Shown here: one piece after another, positions 59,601-64,000 of the stretch
Layout of the letters: each line of letters opens with the position of its first letter
Numbering within the stretch: the stretch's first letter is position 1
Source: Bacillota bacterium
Lineage (GTDB): Bacteria > Bacillota_A > Clostridia > Lachnospirales > Lachnospiraceae
Assembly: GCA_023407175.1 (NCBI GenBank)
Contig: JAEYMU010000025.1
Location: forward strand, 124,001-188,000
Direction: 5' to 3'
DNA: 64,000 bases
Position numbers and translations under genes: made by a program
The notes under the pieces: model-generated
What the model was told of the DNA's origin: nothing
The model's database searches: none
The model's input: only the letters and a program-made list of their open reading frames with translations

Positions 59601-62313
59601 TACGGCGGTATCGCTGAAGCTGGGAGAAAGCACTGCCCTGACAGCTTCTGTAGAGCCTGCTGATACCAATGATGTGGTACTTTGGAGTACCGATGATGAT
59701 ACGGTTGCAACCGTTTACAGAGGCTTTATCCAAGCGAAGGGAATTGGAACAACGACGCTTCACGCATACTCGCAAAGCGGCTCCATTCAAAAGGATATTG
59801 AAGTTACTGTTACAAGCATAAATACAGGCACACCGGCAACGGGAATCACTACAGGCTTAAATACATATACACTTGCTGAGGGAGGATCACTGAAAATATA
59901 TGCTTCTTTGCTTCCGGCAGGTTCAACAGATGAAATCACTTATAAATCCTCCAATACAAAGGTGGTTACAGTCAACGAATTAGGTAAATTAGTTGCTATT
60001 AAAAAGGGCACGGCATACGTTACACTTACGGCCTCCAGCGGTATCACAAAGACGGTAAAAGTTGTCGTAACAAATAAATACGATGCCAAGAGTATCACGA
60101 TTGCACTTAATGTGCTTTATAATGACTCCGCCCATAAATATTATGGATTAGAGCTGGGAGACCCGATTACGATTACCGGTGATGGACAATATACCGTTAC
60201 CTTTGATTTAAGCAAAAATCTTTCGGCAGCTGGAAAAGCGGCTGGTATCACCGAAATTAATAAATTGACGGCAATTTTCTTAAAGGACTATGCCGTTGCA
60301 ACAGGAGCGGATAAAACCTCGCCCGTACTTTCAGCAGAGGTTCGTTATGATAGTGTAACTGTGAATGGACAGGAGCTTACCATAACAAACAATAATTTTA
60401 AATCAGTATTATCCTCTGCAGGCGTATTTGATTCCGGCGGTCCCTTAAACGGTTATGACGGCAACTCGGTTGCAGAGGCGTCAACCTCCAGTAACATTGT
60501 CAGCTTTACAGGAATAACGGCTCCGACAACCATGACGGTAACCTTCACTATTCAGAATCTGGAGTTTGTATCCGAGACACCGGATAAGCTCAATGAAGCA
60601 ACGAAGCTTGATATTACCTCAGCCAAGGATGTTGCGCTGGAAAAGGCTGGTGATGTTACAGAAGTTTTAGTCAATCTGACACCGCTGGATACAGATTCCT
60701 ATGTTTCCTTTGTTTCCTCTGATCAATCGGTGGTAGTAGTTGACAATACGGCAGTCCCGGCTGACGGCGTTGGAATTGCATTTGCAAGAATAAAGGCCGT
60801 AGGTAACGGAACAGCTGTAATTACGGCTATGACAGAAAATGGGCTGACGGTAAGCTTTAATATTACAGTGGGTGAAACAACAGCTACACCTACACCTACC
60901 CCTATACCTACAACACCTACAACGCCGGTGGCAACACCTACTCCGGTTCCAACGGCAACACCCACACCTTCACCTGCTCCTTCCGAGACTGATACAGGAA
61001 ACATGGTAGTGGACGGCTACAATATGGCTCTCCAATATGAGATATCACAGGATACCACAAAGGGTAATGTAACTGCGTCCATCCAGCTTCCCGCGGATGA
61101 GATTTTGGCAGTGGCCTCATCAAAGGGGGAAGGGGAAAAGCTGAAGCTTAACATACCGGTTGCTTCCCAGCAGGTTATAGATTTAATGAATGGCGGCGAT
61201 GTCACCGATGTAAAATTGAAGGTTACCTTGCCTGACAGTCTGCTTGCTAATGGGCAGATAGAATTATCAAAAATAAATCTGGACAAAACGCTGTTAGAGG
61301 CTGCCAAGGTAGCAGGAAGTGATATTACTGTTTCTGTAACAGATGAAAATGGAAACGAAAGGTACAGCTGGACCTTCAAGGGAGATAACCTGAAGGCTGC
61401 AGGAGATAATATCAGTGATGTTAATCTGGCCTTATCAGTTGAAGCAGTATCCCAGAATTCTGATCTCAGTAATCTGTTAACAGGAGCAGCCGTAGATGGC
61501 AGTGGAATTATTATCAATTTAAACCAGCATGGAGTACTGCCGGCACAGTCGAGCATAAAGATTTATGTTGGTGATCAGACAGGCATCAAACCGGGAGATA
61601 GAATTTACCTTTACTATTATAATAGTGATTCAGGGAAACTGGATACATTGCCATACAGCTCCAGTTATATGATTGATTCGGAAGGCTATATTACAATTAA
61701 TCTGGTACACTGCTCTGAATATGTAATTCTTCCGAAGGAGGCGGACAGCAGTGTTATAAACTCCCTGAAGGATCAGATTAAGGTTACTGTGGCTAAGAAA
61801 ACGTTGTATATCGGCGGTACCACTGATTCGAAAGCAGAGATTAAATTAGAGCTTCCGTCAACTCTGGAATTGGTCAACAGCCTTAAGGATAAAACCTCAG
61901 GGGACGCCATCGGTGCTGTTACGGTATCGTATAAGAGCAGCAACAGCAAGATTGCCAAGGTGGATAGCAAAGGAACCATTACAGCAGTCGGTACAGGTAC
62001 GGTAAAGATCACTGCTACAATTACCCTCTATAGTGGTAAGACAAAGGTGGTCAGCTTCACAGTTAAGGTCAAAAAGCCGTCCATAATTATAACCGGCAGC
62101 ACCTCTTCTCTTACCTTAGGCGGGCAATATACCTTCAGTGCAGCAGCTTATGGCTATGATAGCAAGGATATTACCTGGACGACCAGTAAGAAATCGGTCG
62201 TTGTAATTAATAAAAAAACAGGCGTGGCAACTGCACAGTCTGTTGGTACGGATTATGTAATAGCAAAAGTTGGTGACCTGGAAGTAAAAGTAAAAGTTAC
62301 AGTGAAAAAATAA
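56641..62313 (+). CDS. Large secreted multidomain GH5 glycoside hydrolase
   Basis: 1890 residues. Signal peptide (cleavage after VSA, about residue 31). Then a beta-sandwich module (about 40-180), Pro/Thr linker (about 185-220), two more putative binding modules (about 224-380 and 385-535), a FIVAR-like helical segment (about 545-600), and a GH5 domain (about 614-958) with GAGINLGNTLDG, NIHHDG, acid/base E759 (SMNE) and nucleophile E874 (LGEYG). Big_2-type Ig domains, another binding-like module (about 1145-1330), a second Pro/Thr linker (about 1415-1450), a domain of unknown type and two C-terminal Big_2 domains follow. The motifs resemble GH5 subfamily 4 (endoglucanase/xyloglucanase); mannanase activity cannot be excluded. 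No sortase or S-layer anchor seen. Confidence 0.88.
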   Translation: MKFKKILACMLSMILSLSSLAYIPPLKVSAETTATATPITSIKYDFAISGTNGESSLDFLYTTVASWENGTAKLPISGDGDYSVTVTPNSVKGLRNMGWFTTVTGSTITATLTKITVNGSYELNYSKTLQVGSTTDNGLDNIWNTTTADTKIAEGSNCYIARNGDDASKTSTAAFIFYVTSEDNSSVTPTSAPTGEASPTPTEGASPTPTEGAVPTPSVVVYPENGLIETSLLSAKGDTLISNSSAHIKTSYDGLIQTNTGATLPTGKYFKITFTADKSTPADTKLFTIQPFDSSWGGWNDNIITFGDAQYDSATDSYVAFLSIDTVKNSLVTGKSLKGINISFFQAEPAVTLTGYAQLSEPPVSASNPKTLITLTETDLATAGITGWSSASKATVYIKITEGNSDSLLNGVIKIGRDENGDPTGKASSKYLVGSTNAAGKTGNAIQDNIVGAAGTGIYKFPDINLNKVDSSNAALPSGSENYITLTIAAMSENTECELLGIVFNNGKVYPAGFTVPTCESITYDPVVNETLQKDNLKLTLDYCVTMDSTKYTAESWATFQTALAVAQEVYNKANVTEDECKAARASLEDAKTDMLFVTSTDPGNPQSFRDISDDELIYEMGAGINLGNTLDGHTGFTPSETVWQPTATTKAYIKALHDAGYNTVRIPVTWGTMIDDSNGYAIKEQWISRVQDIVDYCVSLDMYAIINIHHDGAEQSGWLRVAADDIDSVYEKYEYVWRNIAEYFKDYDEHLIFESMNEITCMEGDSKNSTAAVEQDTPIIMNLNQIFVNVVRSTGSNNTKRWLAFVSHYANGGTQTGFTKPNDTYNTANRLMFAAHIYKASTNVTWTYDEVYQVVSSLKSMANKWDVPMYLGEYGTRIYVQSGTESGYNDVARAYFSEIVNRACQVAGVVPVVWDQGYDPSKTPAEYTGCYSYWNRLTCLPIFKTITDAMMRGTLLPASGLNMNYNFTDIVQGVTVTPITDLTISSTAVSLKLGESTALTASVEPADTNDVVLWSTDDDTVATVYRGFIQAKGIGTTTLHAYSQSGSIQKDIEVTVTSINTGTPATGITTGLNTYTLAEGGSLKIYASLLPAGSTDEITYKSSNTKVVTVNELGKLVAIKKGTAYVTLTASSGITKTVKVVVTNKYDAKSITIALNVLYNDSAHKYYGLELGDPITITGDGQYTVTFDLSKNLSAAGKAAGITEINKLTAIFLKDYAVATGADKTSPVLSAEVRYDSVTVNGQELTITNNNFKSVLSSAGVFDSGGPLNGYDGNSVAEASTSSNIVSFTGITAPTTMTVTFTIQNLEFVSETPDKLNEATKLDITSAKDVALEKAGDVTEVLVNLTPLDTDSYVSFVSSDQSVVVVDNTAVPADGVGIAFARIKAVGNGTAVITAMTENGLTVSFNITVGETTATPTPTPIPTTPTTPVATPTPVPTATPTPSPAPSETDTGNMVVDGYNMALQYEISQDTTKGNVTASIQLPADEILAVASSKGEGEKLKLNIPVASQQVIDLMNGGDVTDVKLKVTLPDSLLANGQIELSKINLDKTLLEAAKVAGSDITVSVTDENGNERYSWTFKGDNLKAAGDNISDVNLALSVEAVSQNSDLSNLLTGAAVDGSGIIINLNQHGVLPAQSSIKIYVGDQTGIKPGDRIYLYYYNSDSGKLDTLPYSSSYMIDSEGYITINLVHCSEYVILPKEADSSVINSLKDQIKVTVAKKTLYIGGTTDSKAEIKLELPSTLELVNSLKDKTSGDAIGAVTVSYKSSNSKIAKVDSKGTITAVGTGTVKITATITLYSGKTKVVSFTVKVKKPSIIITGSTSSLTLGGQYTFSAAAYGYDSKDITWTTSKKSVVVINKKTGVATAQSVGTDYVIAKVGDLEVKVKVTVKK

Positions 62314-62371
62314 ACTGTAGTATAATAAAATATGTACCTGTAAATTAAATATTAAGCCATGATGCTAACAG

Positions 62372-62406
62372 CCGGGGTGGGTCAAAATACCACCCCGGTA
62401 TTATTT
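62372..62406 (+). terminator. Terminator after GH5 gene
   Basis: CCGGGGTGG pairs with CCACCCCGG around GTCAAAATA, followed by TATTATTT. Confidence 0.75.
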
Positions 62407-62456
62407 AAAGGTGGCACAATTAAATTATAATTACTGATATGTAATAAACATGGGTA

Positions 62457-62485
62457 TTGATAAGGCTTGCATTGTGTGTTATACT
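62457..62485 (+). promoter_or_regulatory. Sigma-A promoter of the aminotransferase genes
   Basis: TTGATA (62457-62462), exact 17-bp spacer, TATACT (62480-62485). Confidence 0.7.
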
Positions 62486-62532
62486 TTACAGCAAAAATTA
62501 TCATGGCGCTTTGCCCGGAAAAGAGGGAAACA

Positions 62533-63720
62533 ATGATTTCAGATAAGATGAGTGGTTTGGTAAAAAACAGCTCTGTAATCAGAGCAATGTTTGAGGAGGG
62601 TAAACGGCTGGCAGGGATATACGGTGCTGAAAATGTATATGATTTCAGCCTGGGTAATCCCAGTGTGGAACCGCCCGCTCAGATTAAGGAAGCCCTGCTT
62701 CAGGTAATCAATGAGGAAAGCCCTAATCTTGTACACGGATATATGAACAACTCAGGCTATGAGGATGTCAGGGCTGCAATTGCTGAAGACATTAATCATA
62801 AATTTGGCACTGCATTTCATGAAGACAATATTATAATGACCGTAGGTGCAGCCGGGGGATTAAATGTAATCCTTAAGGCAATTCTCAATCCAGGGGATGA
62901 GGTCATCACCTTTGCGCCGTTCTTTGGTGAATACCGTAATTATGTCAGCAATTTTGACGGTCAGCTGATTGCAGTGTCTCCGAATACAATAAACTTCCAG
63001 CCAAATCTGATCGAATTTGAACAAAAGTTGTCCCCGAAGACGAAAGCAGTTATCATAAATACACCGAATAATCCCACCGGCGTAGTTTATAGTGAGGATA
63101 CCATCAGAGAGCTTTCCGATATATTAAATAAAAAGCAGAAGGAATTTGGCAGCTCAATCTACCTGATTGCCGATGAACCCTACCGCGAGTTGGTCTATGA
63201 CGGGGTAGAGGTTCCTTATCTGACCAAATATTATAACAATACCATTGTAGGCTATTCCTTCAGTAAATCACTATCCCTGCCAGGGGAGCGGATTGGGTAT
63301 CTGGTTATTCCGAAGGAAGTGGATGATTATGGGAATATGCTGCAGGCTGCAAATGTAGCCAACCGAATTCTTGGCTATGTCAATGCCCCGTCTCTGATAC
63401 AGAGAGCTGTTGCAAAATGCCTGGATGCCAAAGTAGAGATTGAAGTATATAATCGTAACAGGGAACTGCTGTATCAAAATCTGACGGCTTACGGTTATCA
63501 GTGTGTAAAGCCTCAGGGAGCCTTCTACCTGTTTGTTAAGGCTTTGGAAGAGGATGACAGGGCCTTCGCAGGAAAGGCAAAGGAGCATAATCTTTTAATT
63601 GTTCCGGGATCCTCCTTTGGCTGTCCGGGATATTGCAGAATAGCTTACTGTGTGGATTATAGCATGATCGAGCGTTCACTTCCTAAATTCGAAGCATTAG
63701 CGAAGGAATATGGATTATAG
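62533..63720 (+). CDS. Class I/II pyridoxal-phosphate aminotransferase
   Basis: 395 residues from ATG 62533 (AGAGGG upstream); a longer frame from 62467 would overlap the promoter. Fold type I: start SGLVKNSSVIRAMFEEGKRL, DFSLGNPSVEPP, cofactor-binding INTPNNPTGVVYS, ADEPYRELVYDG, and the Schiff-base lysine in YSFSKSLSLPGERIGYL. Most like the clostridial aspartate/aromatic-type aminotransferases; amino-acid specificity cannot be read. It is followed 29 bp later by a HisC-like gene, probably in one transcript. Confidence 0.92.
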   Translation: MISDKMSGLVKNSSVIRAMFEEGKRLAGIYGAENVYDFSLGNPSVEPPAQIKEALLQVINEESPNLVHGYMNNSGYEDVRAAIAEDINHKFGTAFHEDNIIMTVGAAGGLNVILKAILNPGDEVITFAPFFGEYRNYVSNFDGQLIAVSPNTINFQPNLIEFEQKLSPKTKAVIINTPNNPTGVVYSEDTIRELSDILNKKQKEFGSSIYLIADEPYRELVYDGVEVPYLTKYYNNTIVGYSFSKSLSLPGERIGYLVIPKEVDDYGNMLQAANVANRILGYVNAPSLIQRAVAKCLDAKVEIEVYNRNRELLYQNLTAYGYQCVKPQGAFYLFVKALEEDDRAFAGKAKEHNLLIVPGSSFGCPGYCRIAYCVDYSMIERSLPKFEALAKEYGL

Positions 63721-63749
63721 AAACGGCGTAAGCAGGAATGGAGGCAACT

Positions 63750-64000
63750 ATGAAGCCATGGGAAAAAAATATTCGTAAGGTGATACCCTATGTTCCGGGC
63801 GAGCAGCCGAACAAACCAGGCATGGTTAAGCTGAATACAAATGAAAACCCTTATCCGCCCGCACCGGGCGTAGGTAATATTCTTCAGGGACTGGATACAG
63901 ACACCCTGAGGAGATATCCTGATCCGACCGTAAGATTGCTTGTAGAGGAACTGGCTAGGTTTTACCGTCTAAATCCGGACCAGGTATTCACCGGAGTCGG
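63750..64000 (+). CDS. hisC: Histidinol-phosphate aminotransferase, N-terminal part (cut by window)
   Basis: ATG 63750 follows ATGGAGG. The first 83 residues read KPWEKNIRKVIPYVPGEQP, then MVKLNTNENPYPPAPGV and TLRRYPDPTVRLLVEELAR, the standard HisC N-terminus with its N-x-N-E-N-P motif. The enzyme moves an amino group from glutamate to imidazole-acetol phosphate in histidine synthesis. The gene continues beyond the window. Since no other his gene is visible, it could also be a HisC-like paralogue acting on another substrate. Confidence 0.88.
   Translation, partial: MKPWEKNIRKVIPYVPGEQPNKPGMVKLNTNENPYPPAPGVGNILQGLDTDTLRRYPDPTVRLLVEELARFYRLNPDQVFTGV

Noticed and set aside
1..64000. tRNA, rRNA, tmRNA or CRISPR loci
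   Set aside because: I looked for cloverleaf/CCA-type ends and regularly spaced repeats and found none that I could support by eye.

Overview
The window looks like a chromosome segment of a Gram-positive anaerobe of the Lachnospiraceae (Lachnoclostridium/Anaerocolumna-like). This rests on single-membrane ABC and LCP systems, lipobox lipoproteins, strong GGAGG ribosome binding sites, a plant-polysaccharide gene set and moderate GC with AT-rich intergenic DNA. The assignment comes from gene content only; no 16S or database comparison was possible.

Layout. 1-659: 3' end of lysS. 649-5322: a degenerate, visibly AT-rich island inserted into the lysS 3' end. It is flanked by a 16-bp direct repeat and holds a group II intron remnant, a nonsense-mutated excisionase-like gene, other gene fragments and one intact unknown membrane/zinc-ribbon gene. 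5596-13811: an operon of response regulator, sensor kinase, membrane-anchored protein, sugar-type ABC importer (binding protein and two permeases), HlyD-like adaptor and FtsX/MacB-like permease, with no ATPase gene. 13774-29336: a beta-mannan utilisation locus with two AraC and one LacI regulators, GH113 mannanase, chemoreceptor, ABC importer, mannobiose/cellobiose 2-epimerase, GH130 phosphorylase, CE2-type esterase, and a DUF624 protein fused to an internally deleted mannose-6-phosphate isomerase. 29562-33568: membrane proteins, CdaA/CdaR (c-di-AMP synthesis) and HPr. 33802-35466: leuA. 35614-46492: a teichoic-acid-like cluster making a glycerol-phosphate wall polymer (acyltransferase, three CDP-glycerol glycerophosphotransferases, ABC exporter, TagD, LCP ligase, polyprenyl-phosphate sugar transferase). 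46773-50196: HtrA protease, a ClpX-type unfoldase and a small zinc-ribbon protein. 50399-55290: a branched-chain amino-acid (Liv) ABC system. 55523-56143: cytidylate-kinase-like protein. 56641-62313: a 1890-residue secreted GH5 enzyme. 62533-64000: two aminotransferases, the second (HisC) cut by the window end.

How the genes work together. The mannan locus gives a full intracellular route: import of (acetylated) manno-oligosaccharides, deacetylation, cleavage by GH113, epimerisation of mannobiose to mannosyl-glucose, and phosphorolysis to mannose-1-phosphate plus glucose. An identical 16-bp box sits upstream of both the GH113 gene and the importer operon, which points to shared AraC-type control. 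The wall-polymer genes cover precursor synthesis (TagD), polymerisation, export and attachment.

Most notable. (1) A hairpin-plus-Shine-Dalgarno leader recurs in front of three and possibly five unrelated genes, with compensating stem changes. (2) The DUF624/PMI chimera appears to start at an AUA codon. (3) The lysS-targeted island replaced the last codons of lysS. (4) A two-component/ABC/HlyD/FtsX operon lacks any ATPase.
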